From positions 1 through 8,276 of the forward strand of contig NZ_CAMPHV010000084.1 of the NCBI RefSeq assembly GCF_946886105.1: a stretch of DNA of 8,276 nt. Direction: 5' to 3'. The stretch's first letter is position 1; every line of letters begins with the position of its first letter. The DNA is from an uncultured Pseudomonas sp. (lineage in GTDB: Bacteria; Pseudomonadota; Gammaproteobacteria; Pseudomonadales; Pseudomonadaceae). The notes beneath the pieces are model-generated. The model saw only the letters and a list, made by a program, of their open reading frames with translations, made no database searches and was not told the origin of the DNA. A program made the position numbers and the translations under genes. This document shows positions 1 to 6,248 of the stretch, piece by piece.

Positions 1-2
1 AG

Positions 3-77
3 TATCCCAGCGGGCGCACACCGGAGGATCAGGCACGCCTCGATGAAGCATTGGTGCAGGCTTGGGTTATCCCTTGA
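3..77 (+). CDS. 3' end of an unidentified protein gene (partial)
   Basis: An open frame enters from the left edge and ends at TGA 75-77, giving 24 residues that end in VQAWVIP. The segment is hydrophilic and rich in Asp, Glu, Gln and Arg until the last few residues. Codon choice is compatible with a real Pseudomonas gene, and a terminator-like hairpin follows 16 nt after the stop, which supports a true gene end. I do not recognise the family. It does not resemble the C-terminus of GspC, GspD or GspN. The other two plus frames also give short open stretches (one stops at 55-57), so the call rests on the terminator position and on composition. Confidence 0.4.
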   Translation, partial: YPSGRTPEDQARLDEALVQAWVIP

Positions 78-93
78 TGGGACCATCACTGGC

Positions 94-130
94 TGCGCAG
101 GGCTAAACCCTGCGCAATCGGTCGTTTTTT
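94..130 (+). terminator. Terminator-like hairpin with T-tract
   Basis: A perfect 9-bp inverted repeat, TGCGCAGGG (94-102) and CCCTGCGCA (108-116), encloses a 5-nt loop. Six Ts follow at 125-130. The T-run starts 8 nt after the stem, further than in an ideal intrinsic terminator, so efficiency is uncertain. It probably ends the gene whose stop is at 77 and insulates the secretion operon from upstream transcription. Confidence 0.55.
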
Positions 131-332
131 GAGCGTAATGCCTTGTGATATCCGGGCGTTGATCGTAATAAGTAGCGCGCTGCATGTTAAATTCGCCGGC
201 CCTAAGGGGCGGTTCTGCGATCAACCGCTCGAAAAGCCAGTTGACCCATACGGGTGGCTGCGCTTAAAAACTCTTTCGCGGTTAGTATGTCTATCGCTTT
301 CTCAAGCCTGCCCCTTCGTTTGGACCCCGCTT
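131..332 (+). other. Non-coding region upstream of xcpR
   Basis: About 200 bp, visibly more AT-rich than the flanking genes. The xcpR reading frame stays open through it, but the resulting extension (Cys-rich, no T2SSE features) looks non-coding. It holds a 6-bp inverted repeat GCGGTT (209-214) / AACCGC (223-228) with an 8-nt loop, which could be an operator or a chance hairpin, and the candidate promoter listed separately. I see no divergent gene start on the minus strand, unlike the xcpP-xcpR intergenic region of P. aeruginosa. Confidence 0.5.
241..270 (+). promoter_or_regulatory. Candidate sigma-70 promoter for the xcpR-Z operon
   Basis: TTGACC at 241-246 matches the -35 consensus at 5 of 6 positions. 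TAAAAA at 265-270 matches the -10 consensus at 4 of 6, with an 18-bp spacer. Transcription would start near 277, giving a leader of about 55 nt before the xcpR ATG. It is the best pair I found in the 200 bp upstream, but an activated promoter with poor core elements cannot be excluded. Confidence 0.35.
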
Positions 333-1850
333 ATGTCTTCCTCCACCGAACACGTTGAACTGGATGCGGTGCTGGCCGCACCCGCTAGCTTGCGGCGCTT
401 GCCGTTCAGTTTCGCCAAACGTCACGGGGTGGTGCTGCTGATCGACGCGGTCCCGCCATGTTTGGCCCATCGCCCGCAGGTGGAGTTGGTGGCGTTGGCC
501 GAGGCGCAGCGTTTCGTCGGGCGTCAGTTGCCGTTGCGCAGCCTGACCGCAGAGGCGTTCGAGCAGGCGCTGGGCAAGGCTTATCAGCATGAGTCTGGGG
601 CCATGCAACTGGCTGAGGGGTTAGGCGGTAGCCTGGACCTCGCCGCGTTGGCCGAGCAGGTGCCGGAGACCGAAGACTTGCTGGAGCAGGAAGACGACGC
701 ACCGATCATCCGCTTGATCAACGCCATCCTCGGCGAGGCGATCAAGGAAGATGCATCGGATATTCACCTGGAAACCTTCGAAAAACGCCTGGTGGTGCGT
801 TTCCGTGTGGATGGCGTGTTGCGCGAGGTGCTCGAGCCGAAGCGCGAGCTGGCGGCGCTGCTGGTATCGCGGATCAAAGTCATGGCGCGCCTGGATATCG
901 CCGAGAAGCGCATCCCCCAGGATGGTCGCATTTCCTTGAAGGTCGGCGGGCGCGAGGTGGATATCCGGGTATCCACACTGCCCTCGGCGAATGGCGAGCG
1001 GGTGGTGCTGCGTTTGCTCGACAAGCAAGCCGGACGCCTGAATTTGCAGCATCTGGGCATGAGCACACGGGACCGTCAGGTGATGGAGGAGACCGTGCGT
1101 AAACCCCACGGCATCCTGCTGGTCACCGGCCCCACAGGTTCCGGTAAAACCACCACCTTGTATGCCAGTCTGGTCAGCCTCAACGACCGTACCCGCAATA
1201 TTCTCACCGTCGAGGACCCGATCGAATACCACCTCGAAGGTATTGGCCAGACCCAGGTCAACCCCAAGGTCGACATGACTTTCGCCCGCGGCCTGCGCGC
1301 CATTTTGCGTCAGGACCCGGATGTGGTGATGGTCGGTGAAATCCGCGACAAGGAAACCGCCGAGATCGCCGTGCAGGCTTCCTTGACCGGTCACCTGGTG
1401 CTCTCCACCTTGCACACCAACAGTGCCATCGGTGCCATCACCCGCCTGGTGGACATGGGCATAGAACCGTTTCTGCTGTCGTCATCCTTGCTTGGCGTCC
1501 TCGCCCAGCGCCTGATTCGTGTGCTCTGCCCGCATTGCAAGGAGGCCTACGAGGCCGACGAAGCCGAGTGCAAATTGCTCGGCGTCCCATTCGCGCAGCC
1601 GCCGACCCTGTACCATGCCCGCGGCTGCAACGACTGCCATCATCAGGGCTACCGCGGCCGTACCGGTATCTATGAGTTGGTGGTGTTCGACGACCACCTG
1701 CGCACCCTGATCCACAACGCCGCCTCCGAGCAGGACATGACCCGTCACGCCCGCACCCTCGGCCCGAGCATCCGCGAGGACGGCCGGCGCAAGGTGCTGG
1801 AAGGGGCGACCACGGTCGAGGAAGTGCTGCGCGTGACGCGAGAAGAGTAA
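333..1850 (+). CDS. xcpR: T2SS cytoplasmic ATPase GspE/XcpR
   Basis: A 505-residue secretion ATPase that powers pseudopilus assembly at the cytoplasmic face of the inner membrane, recruited there by GspL (XcpY). Visible features: an N-terminal GspL-binding region containing [13 protein letters not shown]; Walker [10 protein letters not shown] at 266-274 (Lys272); Asp box LTVEDPIEY at 291-299; Walker B region [12 protein letters not shown] at 328-339 (Glu336); His box [12 protein letters not shown] at 352-363; and a zinc-binding pair CPHC (399-402) and CNDC (432-435), 29 residues apart, typical of GspE. All catalytic motifs are intact. ATG 333 is chosen because it gives the usual family length of about 500 residues and starts just before recognisable sequence. 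The upstream in-frame extension to a TTG at 129 looks non-coding. The ribosome site is weak. The stop overlaps the xcpS start by one base (TAATG). Confidence 0.97.
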   Translation: MSSSTEHVELDAVLAAPASLRRLPFSFAKRHGVVLLIDAVPPCLAHRPQVELVALAEAQRFVGRQLPLRSLTAEAFEQALGKAYQHESGAMQLAEGLGGSLDLAALAEQVPETEDLLEQEDDAPIIRLINAILGEAIKEDASDIHLETFEKRLVVRFRVDGVLREVLEPKRELAALLVSRIKVMARLDIAEKRIPQDGRISLKVGGREVDIRVSTLPSANGERVVLRLLDKQAGRLNLQHLGMSTRDRQVMEETVRKPHGILLVTGPTGSGKTTTLYASLVSLNDRTRNILTVEDPIEYHLEGIGQTQVNPKVDMTFARGLRAILRQDPDVVMVGEIRDKETAEIAVQASLTGHLVLSTLHTNSAIGAITRLVDMGIEPFLLSSSLLGVLAQRLIRVLCPHCKEAYEADEAECKLLGVPFAQPPTLYHARGCNDCHHQGYRGRTGIYELVVFDDHLRTLIHNAASEQDMTRHARTLGPSIREDGRRKVLEGATTVEEVLRVTREE

Positions 1851-3067
1851 TGGCTGCTTTCGAATACCTCGCCCTCGATGGCAAAGGCCGTCAGCAGAAA
1901 GGCGTGCTGGAAGCCGATAGCGCCCGCCAGGTGCGGCAGATTCTGCGCGAGCGGCAAATGGCGCCGCTGGATGTCAAAGCCACGCGCACCCGTGAAAACG
2001 CTGGAGGCGGCGGGCATTTCAGTTTTACTCGTGGGTTGTCGGCGCGCGATCTGGCGCTGCTCACCCGGCAGTTGGCGACCCTGGTGCAGGCCGCCTTGCC
2101 GATCGAGGAGGCCTTGCGCGCGGCCGCGGCCCAGGCCGGTACGCCGCGTATCCAGAGCATGTTGCTCGCGGTGCGCGCACGGGTGCTCGAAGGCCATGAC
2201 CTGGCCAGCAGCCTCAAGGAATTTCCCGCGGCCTTCCCCGAGCTTTACCGCGCCACGGTGGCGGCGGGCGAGCATGCCGGCCACCTGGGGCCGGTGTTGG
2301 AGCAGTTGGCCGACTACACCGAGCAACGCCAGCAGTCGCGGCAGAAGATCCAATTGGCCTTGCTCTACCCGATGATTCTGATGTGTGCCTCGCTGCTGAT
2401 CGTCGGCTTTCTGCTCGGCTACGTGGTGCCGGATATCGTGCGGGTGTTCGTCGACTCCGGGCAAACCCTGCCGGGGTTGACCCGCGGCCTGATCGCCTTG
2501 AGCGAGTGGGTGAAGAATTGGGGTTGGCTGGCGGTGATTCTCGCCGTGCTGGGGGTTTTCGCCATGCGCCTGGCTTTGCGCGACGAGGCGGTGAAGCTGC
2601 GCTGGCACCGTTTTTTGCTGCGCGTGCCGCTGGTCGGCAAGCTGATTCGCGCCACCGACTGCGCACGCTTCGCCTCGACCCTGGCGATTCTGACCCAAAG
2701 CGGCGTGCCGCTGGTCGAAGCCCTGGGCATCGGCGCCGAAGTCATCGTCAACCGGGTGATCCGCGCCGAGGTGGTGATCGCCGCGCAGAAAGTCCGCGAA
2801 GGCGGCAGCCTGACCCGTGCGCTGGAAGCCAGCGGCCAGTTCCCGCCGATGATGATGCACATGATCGCCAGCGGCGAACGTTCCGGCGAACTGGACCAGA
2901 TGCTCGCGCGCACCGCGCGCAATCAGGAAAACGACTTGGGCGCCCAGGTGTCTCTATTGGTGGGGCTGTTCGAGCCGTTTATGTTGGTGTTTATGGGGGT
3001 AGTAGTGCTGGTCATCGTCTTGGCCATCCTGATGCCGATTCTGTCTCTCAATCAGTTGGTGGGGTAA
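1850..3067 (+). CDS. xcpS: T2SS inner-membrane platform protein GspF/XcpS
   Basis: A 405-residue polytopic inner-membrane protein at the centre of the assembly platform, thought to couple ATP hydrolysis by XcpR to extraction and insertion of pseudopilins. It begins with the family-typical [13 protein letters not shown]. Two T2SSF repeats are visible, roughly residues 65-190 and 265-390, each with the family pattern of a helical cytoplasmic bundle (LTRQLATLVQAALPIEEAL in the first, FASTLAILTQSGVPLVEAL in the second). Membrane segments lie near 169-193, 226-243 and 378-398. Length and topology match the family. The ATG uses the last base of the xcpR stop, with a purine-rich GAGAAGAG just upstream, so translation is probably coupled. 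It is the last gene before the repeat-rich gap. Confidence 0.96.
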   Translation: MAAFEYLALDGKGRQQKGVLEADSARQVRQILRERQMAPLDVKATRTRENAGGGGHFSFTRGLSARDLALLTRQLATLVQAALPIEEALRAAAAQAGTPRIQSMLLAVRARVLEGHDLASSLKEFPAAFPELYRATVAAGEHAGHLGPVLEQLADYTEQRQQSRQKIQLALLYPMILMCASLLIVGFLLGYVVPDIVRVFVDSGQTLPGLTRGLIALSEWVKNWGWLAVILAVLGVFAMRLALRDEAVKLRWHRFLLRVPLVGKLIRATDCARFASTLAILTQSGVPLVEALGIGAEVIVNRVIRAEVVIAAQKVREGGSLTRALEASGQFPPMMMHMIASGERSGELDQMLARTARNQENDLGAQVSLLVGLFEPFMLVFMGVVVLVIVLAILMPILSLNQLVG

Positions 3068-3091
3068 CTAGGTGAATATCGAATCGTTGAA

Positions 3092-3206
3092 AAGCGTAGG
3101 CGAGGCAGCCGAGGCAAGGCAGGAATGCTCGAAGAAGCGCAGTTTACGTGTTGTAAATGAGCATTCTGAGAGCATTCCTAACGCAGGATCGGCAACGCAG
3201 GTAGCT
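3092..3206 (+). repeat. Palindromic repeat-rich element between xcpS and xcpT
   Basis: This stretch is unlike the rest of the tightly packed operon. It has a perfect 10-bp inverted repeat, AGGAATGCTC (3121-3130) and GAGCATTCCT (3170-3179), with a second partial copy GAGCATTC at 3159-3166. Between them lies a nested hairpin, TTTAC (3143-3147), loop GTGTT, GTAAA (3153-3157). Outside the arms are GCCGA (3108-3112) facing TCGGC (3189-3193). The left flank repeats GAGGCA (3102-3107, 3111-3116) and the right flank repeats AACGCAGG (3180-3187, 3194-3201). The hexamer AAGCGT occurs at 3092-3097 and again at 3222-3227, possibly marking the ends. I infer a small non-autonomous or REP/MITE-like mobile repeat that inserted ahead of xcpT. 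Family and exact ends cannot be fixed from one copy. The region is also open in the xcpT frame. Confidence 0.6.
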
Positions 3207-3641
3207 TTGCGGCGGTTCGATAAGCGTCAAACGGGCTTCACACTCATCGAAATCATGGTCGTAGTGGTCATTCTCGGCATCCTCGCCGCCCTGGTGGTGC
3301 CGCAGGTGATGAGCCGGCCGGACCAGGCCAAGGTCACCGTGGCCAAGGGCGATATCAAGGCGGTAGCCGCCGCGCTCGACATGTACAAGCTGGATAACCA
3401 CAACTACCCGAGTACTCAGCAGGGCCTGGAAGCTCTGGTGAAGAAGCCGTCCGGCAACCCGCAGCCGAAGAACTGGAACAAGGACGGTTACCTCAAGCGT
3501 CTGCCGGTCGATCCATGGGGCAATGTCTACCAGTACCTGGCACCGGGCACCAAAGGCCAGTTCGACCTTTACTCGCTGGGCGCCGATGGTAAGGAAGGCG
3601 GCAGCGACCAGGATGCCGATATCGGTAACTGGGACCTGTAA
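3207..3641 (+). CDS. xcpT: T2SS major pseudopilin GspG/XcpT
   Basis: The main building block of the periplasmic pseudopilus. The prepilin motif is G|FTLIE with Glu at mature position 5, followed by a hydrophobic helix (VVVVILGILAALVVPQ). The mature part is 134 residues and contains the GspG hallmarks GYLKRLPVDPWGN and an Asp-rich C-terminal loop (GADGKEGGSDQDADIGNW), known in the family as a calcium site. No ATG precedes the motif. TTG 3207 gives a normal 10-residue basic leader, MRRFDKRQTG, with an AGG five bases upstream (3199-3201), so I prefer it. GTG 3072, preceded by GGGG at 3061-3064, would give a 189-residue precursor with a 55-residue leader that reads through the repeat element. The cleavage product is the same either way. 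Processing by PilD/XcpA, encoded elsewhere, is expected. Confidence 0.93.
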   Translation: MRRFDKRQTGFTLIEIMVVVVILGILAALVVPQVMSRPDQAKVTVAKGDIKAVAAALDMYKLDNHNYPSTQQGLEALVKKPSGNPQPKNWNKDGYLKRLPVDPWGNVYQYLAPGTKGQFDLYSLGADGKEGGSDQDADIGNWDL

Positions 3642-3647
3642 GCGAAG

Positions 3648-4178
3648 ATGCGCCAGCACCGCGGTTTCACCCTGATCGAACTGCTCGTGGTGCTGGTGAT
3701 CCTCGGCAGCCTGATCGGCTTGGCCACCCTCAGCGTCGGCATCGCCGGGCCTTCGCGCGAGTTACGCAACGAGGCCGAACGCCTGGCCGGCCTGATCGGC
3801 GTACTGGCCGAGGAGGCCGTGCTGGATAACCGCGAATACGGTTTGTACCTGACCGACGAAGCCTACCAGGTGCTGCGCTACGACCCGCAGTCGGCACGCT
3901 GGGATGCCCTCGACGGCAAACCCCATCGTCTGCCCGGCTGGGCCGAGTTGAGCGTCGAGCTGGAAGGCGAAGCCTTGAAATTGCCGCAGCCCACGGGCGA
4001 GGAGAGCGACACCGCGGGCAAGTTGCCGCAGTTATTGATGCTTTCCAGCGGTGAACTCAGCCCGTTTCGTCTGCGCCTCAGCGAGCGCCGCAAGGATGGC
4101 TTAGGTTTATCGCTGTCCAGCGATGGCTTTCGTTTGCCCAGGGTCGAGTTGGATGGCCAGCAGGGCCGCTCCGGATGA
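3648..4178 (+). CDS. xcpU: T2SS minor pseudopilin GspH/XcpU
   Basis: A 176-residue minor pseudopilin, thought to link the tip complex to the XcpT filament. The short leader MRQHRG is followed by FTLIELLVVLVILGSLIG, with cleavage after Gly6 and the conserved Glu at mature position 5. The rest is a mixed globular region, with YGLYLTDEAYQVLRYD matching the GspH beta-sheet core. It starts 6 nt after the xcpT stop, and its own stop overlaps the xcpV start as ATGA. Assignment rests on position in the operon plus the prepilin leader, since GspH proteins diverge beyond the N-terminus. Confidence 0.93.
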   Translation: MRQHRGFTLIELLVVLVILGSLIGLATLSVGIAGPSRELRNEAERLAGLIGVLAEEAVLDNREYGLYLTDEAYQVLRYDPQSARWDALDGKPHRLPGWAELSVELEGEALKLPQPTGEESDTAGKLPQLLMLSSGELSPFRLRLSERRKDGLGLSLSSDGFRLPRVELDGQQGRSG

Positions 4179-4564
4179 AACAAGCACGCGCTTTCACCCT
4201 CCTCGAAGTGCTGGTCGCTTTGGCGATCTTCGCCTTGGTCGCCGCCAGCGTGCTGGCCGCCAGCGGGCGCAGCCTGCAAACCGCCGCGCGACTGGAGGAC
4301 AAGACGCTGGCCATGTGGATCGCCGATAACCGTTTGACCGAACTGCAGTTGGCCGAGACGCCGCCAGGCGATGGGCGCGATCAGGGCGAGCTGGAGTTCG
4401 CCGGGCGCCGCTGGCAATGGCAGAGCGAGATTCAGGCGACCAGCGAGCCGAGCATGCGCCGGGTCACTTTGTGGGTCGCGCCGCGGCCGGAGCGCGGGCT
4501 TGGTGGCGACCTGCGGGAGCGGGCGGTGGTCAGCCTGAGTGGCTTTCTCGGGGCGGTGCAATGA
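4175..4564 (+). CDS. xcpV: T2SS minor pseudopilin GspI/XcpV
   Basis: A 129-residue minor pseudopilin, the nucleator of the tip complex with XcpW and XcpX. The leader MKQARA is followed by FTLLEVLVALAIFALVAASV. The motif TLAMWIADNRLTELQL is a strong GspI signature. The residue before the cleavage point is Ala (GCT, 4190-4192) instead of the usual Gly. Glu at mature position 5 is retained. Alanine at this position is tolerated to some degree by PilD-type peptidases in other prepilins, so processing is plausible but could be slower. Length is normal. It overlaps xcpU and xcpW by 4 nt each, so coupled translation at fixed ratios is likely. Confidence 0.95.
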   Translation: MKQARAFTLLEVLVALAIFALVAASVLAASGRSLQTAARLEDKTLAMWIADNRLTELQLAETPPGDGRDQGELEFAGRRWQWQSEIQATSEPSMRRVTLWVAPRPERGLGGDLRERAVVSLSGFLGAVQ

Positions 4565-5286
4565 AGCGGGCAATGGGCGGTTTTACCTTGCTCGAGCTGC
4601 TGATCGCCATCGCGATCTTCGCGCTGCTGGGGCTGGCCACTTACCGCATGCTCGACAGCGTGCTGAAAACCGACGCAAGCACCCGTACCCATGAATTGCA
4701 GCTGCGCGAGTTGGTGCGTGGCATGGCCGCTTTCGAGCGCGATATTTTGCAGGTGACCCCGCGTCCGGTGCGCGATCCATTCGGCGATGAACGTCCGGCT
4801 TTGCTCGGCGAGGACGTCGATGGCGTCGCCCTGGAGTTGAGCCGCGCCGGTTGGCGCAATCCGCTCGGGCAATTGCGCCCCACCGTGCAGCGGGTGCGTT
4901 GGGAGCTGAGTGGAGAGAAATGGCAGCGGCGCTATTGGAAGGTGCTCGATCAGTCCCAGGACAGCCAGCCGCAGATCCAGCAGGTGCTCGACGGAGTCAC
5001 GCGCATGGAGTTGCGTTATCTGGACAGCGAAGGCAACTGGCTCAACAGCTGGCCGCCGGCTGATAACGGCAGCGAAGAGCAGAAGGGCGAGTTGCCGCGA
5101 GCACTGGAATTGGTGCTCGAACATCGACGCTATGGCGAGCTGCGCCGTGTGTTGCGCTTGCCGGACGTCTTGCCCGAGGGCACCCAGCAATCGCCCGAAG
5201 GCGCTCCCGAGCAGCCCGCCGAGGAAACGCCGCGGGATGGCGAGGAGCGTGCCGACAGCAGAGCTGCCGAGGAGCCCGACTTATGA
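4561..5286 (+). CDS. xcpW: T2SS minor pseudopilin GspJ/XcpW
   Basis: A 241-residue minor pseudopilin of the pseudopilus tip. The leader MKRAMGG is cleaved before FTLLELLIAIAIFALLGLAT, with Glu at mature position 5. GspJ signatures include ATYRMLDSVLKTDA and RELVRGMAAFERDILQ. ATG 4561 is chosen because it forms an ATGA overlap with the xcpV stop and gives a normal basic leader. ATG 4573 would leave only MGG as leader. The open frame extends further upstream to 4417, but only inside xcpV. The last 36 residues (206-241) form a low-complexity Pro/Glu-rich tail with 12 acidic residues, beyond the folded domain. The stop overlaps the xcpX start. Confidence 0.94.
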   Translation: MKRAMGGFTLLELLIAIAIFALLGLATYRMLDSVLKTDASTRTHELQLRELVRGMAAFERDILQVTPRPVRDPFGDERPALLGEDVDGVALELSRAGWRNPLGQLRPTVQRVRWELSGEKWQRRYWKVLDQSQDSQPQIQQVLDGVTRMELRYLDSEGNWLNSWPPADNGSEEQKGELPRALELVLEHRRYGELRRVLRLPDVLPEGTQQSPEGAPEQPAEETPRDGEERADSRAAEEPDL

Positions 5287-6248
5287 AGACTCAGCGCGGC
5301 ATGGCGCTGATCACCGTGATGCTGGTGGTGGCCGTGGTGACGGTGGTGTGCGCCGGGATCATCGCCCGTCAGCAACTGTCGATCCGCAGCAGCGCCAACC
5401 AATTGCATGTGCGTCAGGCCTGGCATTACGCCCTGGGTGGCGAGACCTTGGCCAAGGCGGTGTTGCGCAACGATTTGCGTCAGGGCGATCCGCGCGCGCC
5501 CGTCGATCATCTCGCCGAGCCCTGGGCGCGGCCTCTGGCGACGTTCGCCTTGGATGAAGGTGGCGAGCTCAAGGTGCGTATCGAGGACCCGAGCGGGCGT
5601 TTCAATCTCAACAGTCTGGTGCGTCAAGGCGCGCCGAATGAAGCGGCGCTGGCGCAATTCAAGCGCTTGCTGTTGGGCCTGCAGATAGTCGCGCCTTATG
5701 CCGAACGGTTGGTCGACTGGCTGGATGCCGATCAGGAGCCGAATGGTGCTTATGGTGCCGAGGACAATCAGTATCTTCTGATGCAGCCGCCTTATCGCAC
5801 GGCCAACCGCGCGATAACCGACGTATCCGAGTTGCGTCTGCTGTTGGAGATGACCGAGGCCGATTACCAGCGCCTGTTGCCGTTCGTCAGCGCCTTGCCG
5901 GCGGATGCCACCTTGAACGTCAACACGGCCGATGCCCGGGTACTGGCGAGCCTGGCCGACGGCGTGCCGCTAAGCACGGCGGAGGGGCTGGTGGCCAATC
6001 GCGGCAATCAGGGTTATGCGGATGTGGCGAGCTTTCTCGCGCAACTGCCGGGGCTGAGCATGCAAAGCCAGGGCTTGGCTGTCGGCAGCCAGTATTTTCA
6101 GGTGATCAGCGAAGTGAGCGTCGGTGATCGCCGTCAGGTATTAAACAGCACCGTGCAGCGATTGAGTGACGGCAAGGTGTATGTCCTAGCCCGTGATCTG
6201 GGGCGGAGCGGTGTACCGCCGCTGCCCGTCAAGGAAGTCGAACCATGA
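5283..6248 (+). CDS. xcpX: T2SS minor pseudopilin GspK/XcpX
   Basis: A 321-residue protein, the largest pseudopilin and the cap of the tip complex with XcpV and XcpW. The leader MKTQRG is followed by MALITVMLVVAVVTVVCAG. Mature position 5 is Thr, the family-wide GspK exception to the Glu rule, and position 1 is Met. The large periplasmic domain includes RIEDPSGRFNLNSL, DWLDADQEPNGAYGAEDNQY (from Asp145) and an NVNTA motif at 212-216 leading into the T2SSK helical domain. Length is close to the usual range of about 320-330. ATG 5283 overlaps the xcpW stop by 4 nt, and the stop overlaps xcpY by 4 nt. Confidence 0.95.
   Translation: MKTQRGMALITVMLVVAVVTVVCAGIIARQQLSIRSSANQLHVRQAWHYALGGETLAKAVLRNDLRQGDPRAPVDHLAEPWARPLATFALDEGGELKVRIEDPSGRFNLNSLVRQGAPNEAALAQFKRLLLGLQIVAPYAERLVDWLDADQEPNGAYGAEDNQYLLMQPPYRTANRAITDVSELRLLLEMTEADYQRLLPFVSALPADATLNVNTADARVLASLADGVPLSTAEGLVANRGNQGYADVASFLAQLPGLSMQSQGLAVGSQYFQVISEVSVGDRRQVLNSTVQRLSDGKVYVLARDLGRSGVPPLPVKEVEP

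Noticed and set aside
159..192. Second promoter candidate, TTGATC (159-164) with a TTAAAT (187-192)
   Set aside because: The 22-bp spacer is too long, and with an 18-bp spacer the -10 would be CATGTT, a poor match.
289..308. Possible LasR/RhlR-type box, CT-N12-AG at 291-306, upstream of xcpR
   Set aside because: xcp genes are quorum-regulated in P. aeruginosa, but this match is only to the minimal two-dinucleotide pattern, lacks inner symmetry and lies downstream of the candidate promoter. Such matches are expected by chance in a few hundred bases.
129..332. In-frame N-terminal extension of xcpR to a TTG at 129
   Set aside because: It would begin inside the T-tract of the upstream terminator-like hairpin, and the added 68 residues have no T2SSE character. 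ATG 333 gives the normal family length.
621..1415. 264-codon open frame on the minus strand
   Set aside because: It lies wholly antisense to the conserved catalytic core of xcpR. The GC-rich third positions of the real gene create long antisense frames, and the product has no recognisable domain.
1745..2860. 371-codon open frame on the minus strand
   Set aside because: It is antisense to xcpR and xcpS. The His/Gln/Arg-rich product is the usual shadow of a GC-rich coding strand.
4432..5190. 252-codon open frame on the minus strand
   Set aside because: It is antisense to xcpV and xcpW, both clearly real from their prepilin leaders and motifs.
5301..5315. Missing Glu at mature position 5 of XcpX as a defect
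   Set aside because: GspK proteins generally lack this Glu, so Thr here is the family norm rather than a mutation.
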